NCBI GenBank assembly: GCA_022340245.1
Contig: JAJDOI010000061.1
Location: 1 to 44,250 of the forward strand
Length of the DNA: 44,250 nt
DNA from: Thiogranum sp.
GTDB taxonomy: Bacteria > Pseudomonadota > Gammaproteobacteria > DSM-19610
Reading direction: 5' to 3'
This document shows positions 32,306 to 41,822 of this stretch, one piece after another; within the stretch, counting starts at the first letter, position 1, and each line of letters opens with the position of its first letter. The translations under genes and the position numbers were made by a program. A model generated the notes under the pieces. It worked only from the letters and a program-made list of their open reading frames with translations. It was not told the DNA's origin and ran no database searches.

Positions 32306-33531
32306 GGCCGTTCCACCGCCACCGGCACGGCGATCTTGCGGGGTCGGCGCCACGGCGTGACCGCGACCCGTGCCGGCATGTCGGTGACACCGATTTCCGC
32401 GTCGCTCAGGTAGCAGCCCGGATCCTCGGCCCAGGGGTTGCCGGTGAGTTGCCAGGCGCGTGTGCGGCTGTTGCCGCCACACAGCGTCAGGTAGCGGCAG
32501 TCCGCGCAACGGCCTTGCAGCGGGCGATGTTTCTGTTTCAGACCCGCCATCAGGGGGTCGGAGGTATCCGCCCAGATGGCGGAGAAGGGGCGCTCGCGCA
32601 CATTGCCCAGGGTGTAGTCCCACCACATGGTGTCGGGATGCACGTTGCCGAGGTTGTCGATGTTGGCGATGTTCACGCCGGAGGCATTGCCGCCCCAGCG
32701 GCGTAACATGGCTTCCAGCACGGGCGCCTTGTCCGGCAGGTGCTGTTTCACCCATTGCAGCAGGTATGGGCCGTCGGCGTCGTTGTTGCCGGTCACGAAC
32801 TCTTTCGGCGTGCCGGCGACGACCTGTTGCCAGCAGGTTTCGAACAGCAGGTTCATGGCTGCGCGCGTCATGCGGTGCTGGACGTCGGCGGCGCGGTTGC
32901 GGTTTCCGCGGCCTGCATAGTTCAGGTGCGACAGGTAGAACTTGTCGATGCCCTCGCGTTCCATCAGCGCCAGCAGGCCAGGCAGATCGTCGGCGTTGTC
33001 GCGCGTCAGCGTGAAGCGCAGGCCGACCTTGATGCCCGCGTCGCGGCACAGGCGGACACCGTGCAGCGCGGCATCGAAGGCGCCCTGCTTGCGGCGGAAA
33101 CGGTCGTGCACCTCGCGCAGGCCGTCGAGGCTGATACCCACGTAGTCGTACCCCACGGCGGCGATCACGTCGATATTGTCTTCGCTGATCAGCGTGCCGT
33201 TGCTGGACAGTCCGACGTAAAAGCCCATGGCCTTGGCGTGCGCGGACAGTTCGAAAATATCCGGCCGCATCAGCGGCTCGCCGCCGGACAGAATCAGCAC
33301 CGGTACGCCGAAGTTCTTGAGATCATCCATCACCCGCAGGGCTTCCCCGTGATCGAGTTCGCCGGCGAAATCGCGGTCGGCAGACGTGGCGTAACAGTGC
33401 TTGCAGGTGAGGTTGCAGCGGCGGATCAGGTTCCAGATCACCACCGGTCCGGTCGGTGCGGCGACTTGCGGCCGGGTCATGGCCTCGTCGGGGCTGGCGA
33501 GTCGTTCGAGGTAACGGGTTAAACGAAACAT
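32302..33531 (-). CDS. nirJ: Heme d1 biosynthesis radical SAM protein NirJ
   Basis: 409 residues. The radical SAM motif is C39-x3-C43-x2-C46 (CNLTCKHCYATS), and a SPASM-like C-terminal region carries CADCRYLTLCGG and a later cysteine at about 375. NirJ removes the propionate side chains of 12,18-didecarboxysiroheme to form the keto groups of heme d1. It follows nirGH by 10 bp and is coupled to nirN. Confidence 0.95.
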   Translation of the reverse strand: MFRLTRYLERLASPDEAMTRPQVAAPTGPVVIWNLIRRCNLTCKHCYATSADRDFAGELDHGEALRVMDDLKNFGVPVLILSGGEPLMRPDIFELSAHAKAMGFYVGLSSNGTLISEDNIDVIAAVGYDYVGISLDGLREVHDRFRRKQGAFDAALHGVRLCRDAGIKVGLRFTLTRDNADDLPGLLALMEREGIDKFYLSHLNYAGRGNRNRAADVQHRMTRAAMNLLFETCWQQVVAGTPKEFVTGNNDADGPYLLQWVKQHLPDKAPVLEAMLRRWGGNASGVNIANIDNLGNVHPDTMWWDYTLGNVRERPFSAIWADTSDPLMAGLKQKHRPLQGRCADCRYLTLCGGNSRTRAWQLTGNPWAEDPGCYLSDAEIGVTDMPARVAVTPWRRPRKIAVPVAVERP

Positions 33532-33541
33532 GCTGACTCCT

Positions 33542-34531
33542 TCAGGCCGCGAGCCGCAGCCCGGTCTTTTTCAGTACTGCGGAGCTGAACAGGATGTCAT
33601 GGCCGCGACACTGTTTGCCGAGCAGTCGGGTAATCTGCCGCACCTTGGCGTACACCACCTCGCGGTCGGCGCCGTGCAGCATGGCGAACAGATTGTACGG
33701 CCAGACGCCGGGTTGTCGCGGGCGCAGGTAACAGTGACTGACGCAGTCGAGCCGGCCGATTTGCTGTCCCAGTTCGCTGGCGACTTCGTCGGGCACGTCC
33801 CAGACACTCATGCCGTTGCCGCGCAGGCCGAGGCGGTAGTGGTTGGGGATGGCGCCGATACGGCGTATGGCGCCCGCGGCGAGCATGGCCTGCAGGCGTG
33901 CCCGAACCTGTGCGGGGCTGGTCTCGACCTGCGCCGCGATCACTGCCCACGGGTCGCGGCGCAGCGGCAGGCCTGCCTGGGTGGCGCGCAGCAGTCGCCG
34001 ATCCAGCGCATCCGCTCGCCAGTCGCACGGCACCTGCTCGACGGCTTCCGCGGCAACGGTGTCTGTTCGTCCGTCGGCGTCCAGGTGCAGCCACAGACCC
34101 AGATAGAAGGCCTGTTGCCGGGGAAAGTTGTACACCGGGAGACCGCTGCGCTGTTCGACCTCTGCCAGCGCGCTGGCAACGCCGCCCGGCTGGTCGCTGG
34201 CGACCACGAACCACATATTCAGGCGGTGCTCGCGCCGGTAGTTATGCGCCACGCTGGCGAGCGAGTTGACCTGTTCGGCCACCTGCTCATAGCGGCTCGC
34301 GGGAACTTTCAGCGCCGCCAGCGTCACTTCGCCGCCGAGCCGTTCGGCATCGAACAACGGGCCGAAACGGCTCAACAGGCCTCTTTGCAACAGATTTTCG
34401 ATGGTCTGGATCAGGGTGGCTTCCCCGGTACCGAGGCCATCGGCAACCTGGGAGAAGGGGCGTCGGGTCAGCGGGAAGCCACCCTGAAACCGGTTGATGA
34501 AATCGCGTTCGAGTGCGCTCAGCGAGTTCAT
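33542..34531 (-). CDS. nirGH: Fused NirG-NirH-type siroheme decarboxylase subunit
   Basis: 329 residues, about twice the usual 150-175. Two Lrp-like units are joined: residues 1 to about 155 are of NirD/G type (ERDFINRFQGGFPL, HNYRREHRLNMWFVV), and about 175-329 of NirL/H type (MSVWDVPD, PGVWPYNLFAMLHG, ILFSSAVLKK). Together with the separate NirD and NirL genes this completes a D, L, G, H set that decarboxylates siroheme on the heme d1 path. The assignment to G and H rests on gene order. The start overlaps the nirL stop (ATGA, 34528-34531), and the longer frame to 34591 lies in nirL. Confidence 0.88.
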   Translation of the reverse strand: MNSLSALERDFINRFQGGFPLTRRPFSQVADGLGTGEATLIQTIENLLQRGLLSRFGPLFDAERLGGEVTLAALKVPASRYEQVAEQVNSLASVAHNYRREHRLNMWFVVASDQPGGVASALAEVEQRSGLPVYNFPRQQAFYLGLWLHLDADGRTDTVAAEAVEQVPCDWRADALDRRLLRATQAGLPLRRDPWAVIAAQVETSPAQVRARLQAMLAAGAIRRIGAIPNHYRLGLRGNGMSVWDVPDEVASELGQQIGRLDCVSHCYLRPRQPGVWPYNLFAMLHGADREVVYAKVRQITRLLGKQCRGHDILFSSAVLKKTGLRLAA

Positions 34532-35055
34532 GGTGAGGTTTCCATGCGGGTGTCGAGCGTGGTGTAGCGCGCGCCGCGCTGTTTGAAACAACGCGGGCTG
34601 AACAGCACCTGGTGGGCAATGTCCTGCATATCGCAGCGGTTTACCAGGTGGTCGACGCGCGCCAGGACCTGGGCGCGGTCCTGGCCGTGGATCATGGTGA
34701 ACAGGTTATAGGGCCAGTCGGGCAGGCGCCGCGGGCGCCGGTAGCACAGGGTCACGAACGGCACCGCGCCCAGACAGCAGCCGGTTGCGGCAACCTCGGC
34801 GTCGGCTACGTCCCAGACCACCATGGCGTTGGCCCGGTAGCCCAGCACACGGTGGCGCACAACGACGCCCATGCGCTTGATGATACCTTGCTCCTGCAGG
34901 TTGTACAGGCGCGCGATCACTTCATTTTCGGCGATGCCGAGTTGTTCGCCGACGACCGCGTAGGGGCGCAGCGCCAGCGGCAGGCCTCCCTCGACCGCCT
35001 GCAGCAGCGCGCGGTTGACGGCGTCATCCAGTGCCGGGTGTGGCGTTACGTTCAT
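34528..35055 (-). CDS. nirL: Siroheme decarboxylase subunit, NirL/NirH type
   Basis: 175 residues from ATG 35055, which overlaps the preceding stop as ATGA (35052-35055); ATG 35061 is possible. It has an Lrp/AsnC-like HTH (about 18-65) and the MVVWDVAD, LPDWPYNLFTMIHG and VLFSPRCFKQRG segments of the NirL/H type. It works with NirD and NirGH in decarboxylating siroheme to 12,18-didecarboxysiroheme. L is chosen over H only from the position after nirD. Confidence 0.85.
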   Translation of the reverse strand: MNVTPHPALDDAVNRALLQAVEGGLPLALRPYAVVGEQLGIAENEVIARLYNLQEQGIIKRMGVVVRHRVLGYRANAMVVWDVADAEVAATGCCLGAVPFVTLCYRRPRRLPDWPYNLFTMIHGQDRAQVLARVDHLVNRCDMQDIAHQVLFSPRCFKQRGARYTTLDTRMETSP

Positions 35056-35534
35056 GTCCATTGCAGACGGAATCCCAGGTCGATGAAATAGTCTTCCAGC
35101 ATGGGCAGGTCCAGCACCGGCAGTCCGCTGCGCCGCCCGATGTCGTCCAGCACGGCAGCGAGGCGTTCGCGGTTCGGTGCGGTCACCACGAACCACAGGT
35201 TGTAGTCGTGTTCGCGCTGGTAGTTGTGGTTGACCTCCGGGTATTCGCTGACCAGCGTCGCAACCGCATCGAGGCGATCCGACGGTACAGCCAGCGCGGC
35301 CAGTGTGCTCACACCGATGCGATTGGGTTGCAGTACGGGGCCGACGCGACTGACGGCACCCGCGGCCTGCAGGCGTTGCAGGCTGTCGAGCACAGCGGTT
35401 TCGCTGACCCCGAGCTGCTGCGCAATACGCGCATAGGGGCGTGGTTCCAACGGAAAACCGTGCTGGAACTCATCCAGCAGGCGCTGTTCGGTGAGCGTCA
35501 GTTGCGGGCTTTGGGCGTTTAGTGGTGTATTCAT
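35052..35534 (-). CDS. nirD: Siroheme decarboxylase subunit, NirD/NirG type
   Basis: 160 residues from ATG 35534. An Lrp-like HTH (about 15-65, with LLDEFQHGFPLEPRPYARI) is followed by the ligand-type domain with VNHNYQREHDYNLWFVV, typical of NirD/G. It is the first of the decarboxylase genes after nirF (13 bp). The frame stays open to 35720 inside nirF, which is not used. D is preferred over G from gene order. Confidence 0.86.
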   Translation of the reverse strand: MNTPLNAQSPQLTLTEQRLLDEFQHGFPLEPRPYARIAQQLGVSETAVLDSLQRLQAAGAVSRVGPVLQPNRIGVSTLAALAVPSDRLDAVATLVSEYPEVNHNYQREHDYNLWFVVTAPNRERLAAVLDDIGRRSGLPVLDLPMLEDYFIDLGFRLQWT

Positions 35535-35547
35535 CGCTGCGCCGCCT

Positions 35548-36735
35548 CTATAGGCCGATGCGCTGCGCGCGCGCCGTGGTGAAAATGCCGCTGGGCTTTT
35601 TTGCCGGCAATGTGGCGCGCTTTTCCAGTGTCGCGGTGTCGTATACCTGCAGCTGGTCGCGATCGCGCACCGATATCCACACCTCTTCGCCGCGCGGCTC
35701 GAATTCCATGTGCAACACACCCGGGCCGGGTTTGAGCGTTTTCACCAGCTCCAGGGTCTGGCTGTCGATGACCTGCACGGTGTCGTTGTCGGGCACGGCA
35801 AAGTTGACCCACACCTGGCGGCCATCGGGTCGCGCCATGACGAACACCGGCTGGCCGTGCACGGGGATCTTGCCCGCCAGTTGCCAGGTATCAGTATCGA
35901 TCACCAGCACTTCGTGGCGCCCGACTGCGGGTACGAAGGCGCGCCTGCCGGCAATCGCCCAGCCTTCGAGGTGCGGCATTTTGTACACCGGCAGTTTCTG
36001 TTCGCCCTTGCCATAGTCGGGCAGGATGCGCTTGACGCCGGCATCCAGGTTCCACAGGTCCAGAAGGGCCATGCCGTCTTCACCGAACAGCCCGGCGATA
36101 TAGTAACGCCCGTCCGGCGTGATCAGCGCGTCATACGGGTTGCGGCCGATGCCGGTGAATCGGGTGACCACCGGGTGTGCCGGGTCGCGCATGTCCGCCA
36201 CCCAGGTTTCTCCGGCGTCCCACAGGCTGAAGACAAAGCGCTGGCCGGGTGCGTCGACCAGGCCGATCACCTTGGAGGTCTGTCCGTCGCCATAGGTCGC
36301 GGGTATGTCGGCCACCGGTTTCAGCGTGTCGGCGGCGAATACACGCACGCCACCCGGCTCGTAGTTGGACACGGCCACCAGTCGGCCGTCCTGGGAGATG
36401 GCGCCGCCGATGCTGTTGCCGGCCTGGACGGTGCGCGCCACCAGGCGACAGGTCAGCATGTCGACCTTGCTCAAACCGCCGTCGCGGCCGAAGACGAAGG
36501 CATAGCGCTGGTCGCGGGAAAACACCGCGGAGGCGTGCGACAGGTCGCCAAGACCCTCGACCCGGCACAGGCTGGTGTTGCCGCTGGTCTCGACGATCTG
36601 TACCGAACCCGAGGCGCGCTCCACCACCAGCGCGAGATCGCCGCTGCCGCGCAACGGGTCCGCGCCGGCGATGACGGCCGCGCACAGCAGACACAGCGCG
36701 GCGAGTGTATGACCGGTGTCATGGGCGAGACTCAT
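35548..36735 (-). CDS. nirF: Heme d1 biosynthesis protein NirF
   Basis: 395 residues from ATG 36735, which overlaps the nirC stop as ATGA. A hydrophobic leader (about 8-28) indicates export to the periplasm; no good lipobox is seen. The rest is a d1-type beta-propeller (VVERASGSVQIVE, VSNYEPGGVRVF, IGRNPYDALITPDGRYYIAGLFGEDG) without a c-heme site. NirF is needed for a late step of heme d1 formation and binds d1 and NirN/NirS. Its size matches Pseudomonas NirF. Confidence 0.95.
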   Translation of the reverse strand: MSLAHDTGHTLAALCLLCAAVIAGADPLRGSGDLALVVERASGSVQIVETSGNTSLCRVEGLGDLSHASAVFSRDQRYAFVFGRDGGLSKVDMLTCRLVARTVQAGNSIGGAISQDGRLVAVSNYEPGGVRVFAADTLKPVADIPATYGDGQTSKVIGLVDAPGQRFVFSLWDAGETWVADMRDPAHPVVTRFTGIGRNPYDALITPDGRYYIAGLFGEDGMALLDLWNLDAGVKRILPDYGKGEQKLPVYKMPHLEGWAIAGRRAFVPAVGRHEVLVIDTDTWQLAGKIPVHGQPVFVMARPDGRQVWVNFAVPDNDTVQVIDSQTLELVKTLKPGPGVLHMEFEPRGEEVWISVRDRDQLQVYDTATLEKRATLPAKKPSGIFTTARAQRIGL

Positions 36736-37055
36736 GGCGAATTGATTCCTTCGAGCAGGCGGTCGATCATCCACGCCGCTTCCTCGCGACTGAGCATGGG
36801 GTTCCAGGGCGGCATGGCGGTGCCGGGGCGTCCATACATGACCGTGTCAATCAGCGCCGCGCGCGGACGCTCGTGCAGCCTCTCCGGCAGCAGGGCGGGG
36901 CCCAGGCCGCCGCGCATGGTCAGACCGTGGCAGGAGCCGCAGTCCTGCACCAGCAGGTTGTGCAGTTGCTCCTGCCGCGCCGTGGACATGGGTGCGGCGG
37001 CCGCGCCGGCCACGGCCAGCAGACTAAATACCGACGCCAGCATCCAGCGTGACAT
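36732..37055 (-). CDS. nirC: Periplasmic cytochrome c NirC (c55X-like)
   Basis: 107 residues: a signal peptide (about 1-21, ending GAAAA) and a small monoheme domain with C39-G-S-C42-H43 and GTAMPPW as the methionine region. NirC is an electron carrier for NirS and is proposed to help d1 maturation. The ATG at 37055 lies inside nirE, giving a 32-bp overlap; ATG 37043 would reduce this to 20 bp. Its stop is coupled to nirF. Confidence 0.9.
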   Translation of the reverse strand: MSRWMLASVFSLLAVAGAAAAPMSTARQEQLHNLLVQDCGSCHGLTMRGGLGPALLPERLHERPRAALIDTVMYGRPGTAMPPWNPMLSREEAAWMIDRLLEGINSP

Positions 37056-37809
37056 CCTCTTGCTCCCTCTGTGGGCTGAACCAGTCGAGTTCGGCGCTGA
37101 GCGACACCGTGCGGCCGATCACCACCAGTACCGGTGGCTCGAGACCCGCGGCCTGAACTTTCGCCGGCAGACTGCGCAGGTCCGACAGCACCCGTTGTTG
37201 CGCCGGCGTGGTGCCATTCTGTACGGCCATCGCCGGTGTCGAGGCCGGTAGCCCCGCGGCGATCAGTCGCCTGCTGATGCCTGGCAGGTTGGCCAGACCC
37301 ATGTAGACCACCAGCGTCGCGTCCGGATCGGCCAGCGCCCGGGCATCGAAATCCAGTGGTTCGTTGTCGCGAAAGTGTCCGGTGATCAGGTGCACGCCGC
37401 GCGCCAGGCCGCGGTGGGTGAGCGGTACGCCGGCATAGGTCGCACAGGCGGCGGCCGAGGTCACCCCGGGGACGACTTCGAAGGCGATGCCGTGACGCCG
37501 CAGGTGCAGGGCCTCTTCGCTGCCACGGCCGAAGACGAACGGATCGCCGCCCTTGAGTCTCACGATGCGCCGGTTGTTGCGCGCCAGGGCCACAAGCAGG
37601 TCGTTGATTTCAGCTTGCGGCAGGCTGTGGTGACCGTTGGCCTTGCCGACAAAAATTTTTGTCACGCCGCTGGGGACGAGTTCCAGTATCGCATCGCTGA
37701 TGAGGCGGTCGTAGACCAGTACATCGGCGTTTTGCAGCAGGCGCAGGGCTTTTACTGTCAGCAGCTCCGGATCGCCCGGGCCCGCACCTACCAGGTAGAC
37801 CTTGCTCAT
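37024..37809 (-). CDS. nirE: Uroporphyrinogen-III C-methyltransferase
   Basis: 261 residues from ATG 37809, with AAAGG 10 nt upstream; ATG 37818 would sit too close to it. Signatures are VGAGPGDPELLT (7-18) and LKGGDPFVFGRGSEE (85-99), as in CobA/SumT. It methylates uroporphyrinogen III twice, giving precorrin-2 for siroheme and then heme d1. No CysG dehydrogenase or chelatase domain is fused. Its place just after nirS, rather than near the end of the operon as in Pseudomonas, is a different order. Confidence 0.92.
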   Translation of the reverse strand: MSKVYLVGAGPGDPELLTVKALRLLQNADVLVYDRLISDAILELVPSGVTKIFVGKANGHHSLPQAEINDLLVALARNNRRIVRLKGGDPFVFGRGSEEALHLRRHGIAFEVVPGVTSAAACATYAGVPLTHRGLARGVHLITGHFRDNEPLDFDARALADPDATLVVYMGLANLPGISRRLIAAGLPASTPAMAVQNGTTPAQQRVLSDLRSLPAKVQAAGLEPPVLVVIGRTVSLSAELDWFSPQREQEDVTLDAGVGI

Positions 37810-37854
37810 GTGCAGCATGCCTTTCTCCCGTATCTGTCTTGTTGTCGGCAGGCT

Positions 37855-37877
37855 GCGGGCGGCTGCATGCCGCCCGC
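37855..37877 (-). other. Hairpin between nirS and nirE
   Basis: GCGGGCGGC (37855-37863) and GCCGCCCGC (37869-37877) pair perfectly (9 bp, loop TGCAT), beginning 11 nt after the nirS stop. No T-run follows. It could act as a partial terminator or protect the 3' end of nirS mRNA, raising NirS relative to the biosynthesis proteins. Confidence 0.6.
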
Positions 37878-37888
37878 GCTGCTTTCTC

Positions 37889-39710
<1,822 letters not shown>

Positions 39711-39735
39711 ACGGATCTGGGGGGGTGCGGTGTTG

Positions 39736-39749
39736 TTGATTCAGATCAA
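39736..39749. promoter_or_regulatory. DNR/FNR box, distal, at nirS
   Basis: TTGATTCAGATCAA matches the FNR consensus TTGAT-N4-ATCAA at every defined base. Its centre is 39 bp upstream of the proximal box. Confidence 0.85.
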
Positions 39750-39851
39750 CTGCGAGGCGGATTGCGTGCAGTGTTGTCGTGCGGTTGTGTCGGGAATTCA
39801 ACCGGCGGCAACCTGCTGGCTACGCGCAGGCCGGACCGGTGGAGGTGACTG

Positions 39852-41342
39852 TCAGCCACTCGGCGGCGTACTTAGCTTTGCGGCGCGTTCGTGCTTTTTG
39901 CGCTTTTCGACCATTGGCGGACAGGTTTTGTCGTCCCAGAAAGTGACCTGGCAGTCCAGGCAGTAGTGACACTCGTTTTCGATAATTTCGCCGGTCGGGC
40001 GAATGGCGCGTACTTCGCAGTCGCGGGCACAGATCTGGCAGGGGCGACCGCACTCCTTGCGCCGCCGCAGCCAGTCGAAAATGCGGAAGCGGCTCGGGAA
40101 GGTCAGCGCCGCGCCCAGCGGGCACAGGTAGCGGCAGTAGGCTTTGCGCACCACCAGGCCCATCAGCAGAATCAGCACAGCGTAAAGTACGAACGGCCAG
40201 TCTCGCCAGAAATGCATGGAAAAAACGGTCTTGAAGGGCTCTGCCTCGGCATAACGCTCGGCGCGCGCCAGCGACTGCAGCGACAGGCCGAACAGGCCGA
40301 GCAGAATAAGATATTTCAGCGCCCACAGGCGCTCGTGCAGCACTTCCGGTGGTTCCCATTCGGGCAGTTTCAGGCGGCGGGCGACGCGGAACAGCAGTTC
40401 CTGCAGCGCACCGAAGGGACACAGCCAGCCGCAGTAAACCCCGCGTCCCCACAACAACACGGTGAACGCGACAAATGACCACAGCAGAAACAGCATCGGG
40501 TCAATGAGGAAGCTTTCCCAGCTGAAGCCGTGCAGCAGCGAGTTGGTGAAAGTCATGACATTGACGATCGACAGCTGGCCCGCAGCCAGCACGCCGACGA
40601 ACACGACGGTGAACACCAGGTAAACCGTGCGCACCTGCAGCAAAAGGGTAGGGTGACGTGCCAGCCAGTCCTGGAACATGAGGATGCACAGCAACAGGAA
40701 CAGGCCGGCCACGAGCACGGCGATGTGGACCGTCCGTGCACGCCACAGCTGCTCCCACAAGGGCGGCGGCTGTTCGAAGCTGTAAGTCTGCCCGTCTTCG
40801 CGGGTCAGCAGGTGGCGCGCGGCAGCCACCTTTTTTACCCCCAGATTGATCGTGCGGTTGATAACCATGCTGGTGATGGTCGCGCCGCTGATGCCGTCGA
40901 TCGTCGATCGCCCGGGTTTTTTCTGCCCGCCGATACGGATGTCGTCCTGGATAGGCAGGTCCTTGTATTGACCGGTGAAGCGTGCGAGGTCTTTGTCGGA
41001 CAGTCCGACCACGAGGATCGGTTCTTCGTGGTGGACGATGGTCACGCCCCGGATGCGTCCTTCCAGGTCGAAGCCGACCAGGCAGTTGACGGGCTTTCCC
41101 GAGTACGCCGGGATCGGCAACACCTCGCCGGTGAAAAAAACATAGCCGATCTCGTGGCCTTTCAGGCGTACCGGCGCAGCCGGCGGTTTGCCGTTGAACG
41201 CGCCGACCGCGTCGGCGGCGGGAAACATCTCCTGTGCAAGCGCCAGGGTGTCCGGTGCGCTGTCGGCGCGTGCGGTCGCGTACACTAGCGGGAGCAGTGC
41301 AAACAGCAGGGAAAGAAACAGTCGACGCACGGTCATGGGCAT
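39852..41342 (-). CDS. nirI: NosR/NirI-type FMN-binding polyferredoxin
   Basis: 496 residues from ATG 41342 (41336 possible), shorter than the usual 650-750 of NosR. A signal-like leader (about 4-26) precedes a periplasmic FMN-binding domain with D149-G-I-S-G-A-T-I-T157, T157 the likely flavin site. Five or six membrane helices carry C304-G-W-L-C308-P and C403-R-Y-L-C407-P. The C-terminal cytosolic part has C431, C435, C438, C442 and C458, C461, C464, C474, two possible 4Fe-4S centres. NirI and NosR supply electrons to, or control, denitrification enzymes. It is 235 bp upstream of nirS in the same direction, as in Paracoccus, so NirI is preferred; no nosZ is present. Confidence 0.85.
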   Translation of the reverse strand: MPMTVRRLFLSLLFALLPLVYATARADSAPDTLALAQEMFPAADAVGAFNGKPPAAPVRLKGHEIGYVFFTGEVLPIPAYSGKPVNCLVGFDLEGRIRGVTIVHHEEPILVVGLSDKDLARFTGQYKDLPIQDDIRIGGQKKPGRSTIDGISGATITSMVINRTINLGVKKVAAARHLLTREDGQTYSFEQPPPLWEQLWRARTVHIAVLVAGLFLLLCILMFQDWLARHPTLLLQVRTVYLVFTVVFVGVLAAGQLSIVNVMTFTNSLLHGFSWESFLIDPMLFLLWSFVAFTVLLWGRGVYCGWLCPFGALQELLFRVARRLKLPEWEPPEVLHERLWALKYLILLGLFGLSLQSLARAERYAEAEPFKTVFSMHFWRDWPFVLYAVLILLMGLVVRKAYCRYLCPLGAALTFPSRFRIFDWLRRRKECGRPCQICARDCEVRAIRPTGEIIENECHYCLDCQVTFWDDKTCPPMVEKRKKHERAAKLSTPPSG

Positions 41343-41393
41343 GGCTGAATGGTAAGTGAATTCACACGCTAGGGCTGTCGGCGGGTGCGTTCC

Positions 41394-41407
41394 TTGACAA
41401 ATATCAA
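41394..41407. promoter_or_regulatory. DNR/FNR box at nirI
   Basis: TTGACAAATATCAA fits TTGAC-N4-ATCAA. An activator centred at -41.5 would start transcription near 41359, 17 nt before the nirI ATG, with a weak -10 (TAGCGT, 41366-41371). Confidence 0.8.
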
Positions 41408-41430
41408 CCGCCCGCCCGCGCGAGCCGCGC

Positions 41431-41444
41431 ATGACAAAAGTCAA
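41431..41444. promoter_or_regulatory. DNR/FNR box at the DUF2249 gene
   Basis: ATGACAAAAGTCAA is one base from the perfect dyad TTGAC-N4-GTCAA. A plus-strand start near 41479 would be 41.5 bp from its centre, with GTTATG or TTATGT (about 41467-41473) as the -10. Confidence 0.75.
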
Positions 41445-41501
41445 GGCGGGAGGGGTATGCCCTTCTGTTATGTTGGCCCGCGAAAACGGTCAAAGGAGGA
41501 T

Positions 41502-41564
41502 ATGATCGATGACGTATTCACCGAACATGCGGGTTTGCACATGCCGCCAGTAAATTCCGGTTGA
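41502..41564 (+). CDS. Mini-ORF (20 aa) with a strong ribosome-binding site
   Basis: ATG at 41502 follows AAAGGAGG (41492-41499), the best Shine-Dalgarno in this region, and the frame ends at TGA 41562-41564, 12 bases before the DUF2249 ATG. The 20-residue product (MIDDVFTEHAGLHMPP...) resembles no family I know. It may be a leader peptide that couples translation to the next gene, or what is left of a longer one. Confidence 0.4.
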   Translation: MIDDVFTEHAGLHMPPVNSG

Positions 41565-41576
41565 GGGTGCGGCAGG

Positions 41577-41822
41577 ATGCAACACTTGCTGGACGTCAGC
41601 GAGCTGTCTCCACCCGAACCCCTCGAGCGTGTGCTGGATGCGCTGGCGGATCTGCCGGAAGGCGACAGCCTCAGAGTCAGGTTGCCCATGGAACCGGTGC
41701 TCCTGTACCCGATGCTGCGCAGCATGGGCATGATCTGGGAGCGACAGGCCCGCCGGGATACCGTGGTTGAACTGTTGATCTGGGAGCCGGCGATACCTGG
41801 CGATGTGTCAGACCCTGTCTAG
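41577..41822 (+). CDS. DUF2249 family protein
   Basis: 81 residues, one small alpha/beta domain of the TusA-like fold (LLDVSELSPPEPLERVLDALADLPEGDSLRVRLPMEPVLLY...), which is what I recall for DUF2249. Members are common in denitrification gene clusters; their function is unknown, though a sulfur- or metal-carrier role has been suggested from the fold. No conserved cysteine is present here. A DNR/FNR box at 41431-41444 and a mini-ORF precede it. Its stop codon shares CTAG (41819-41822) with the stop of the convergent DUF748 gene. Confidence 0.82.
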   Translation: MQHLLDVSELSPPEPLERVLDALADLPEGDSLRVRLPMEPVLLYPMLRSMGMIWERQARRDTVVELLIWEPAIPGDVSDPV

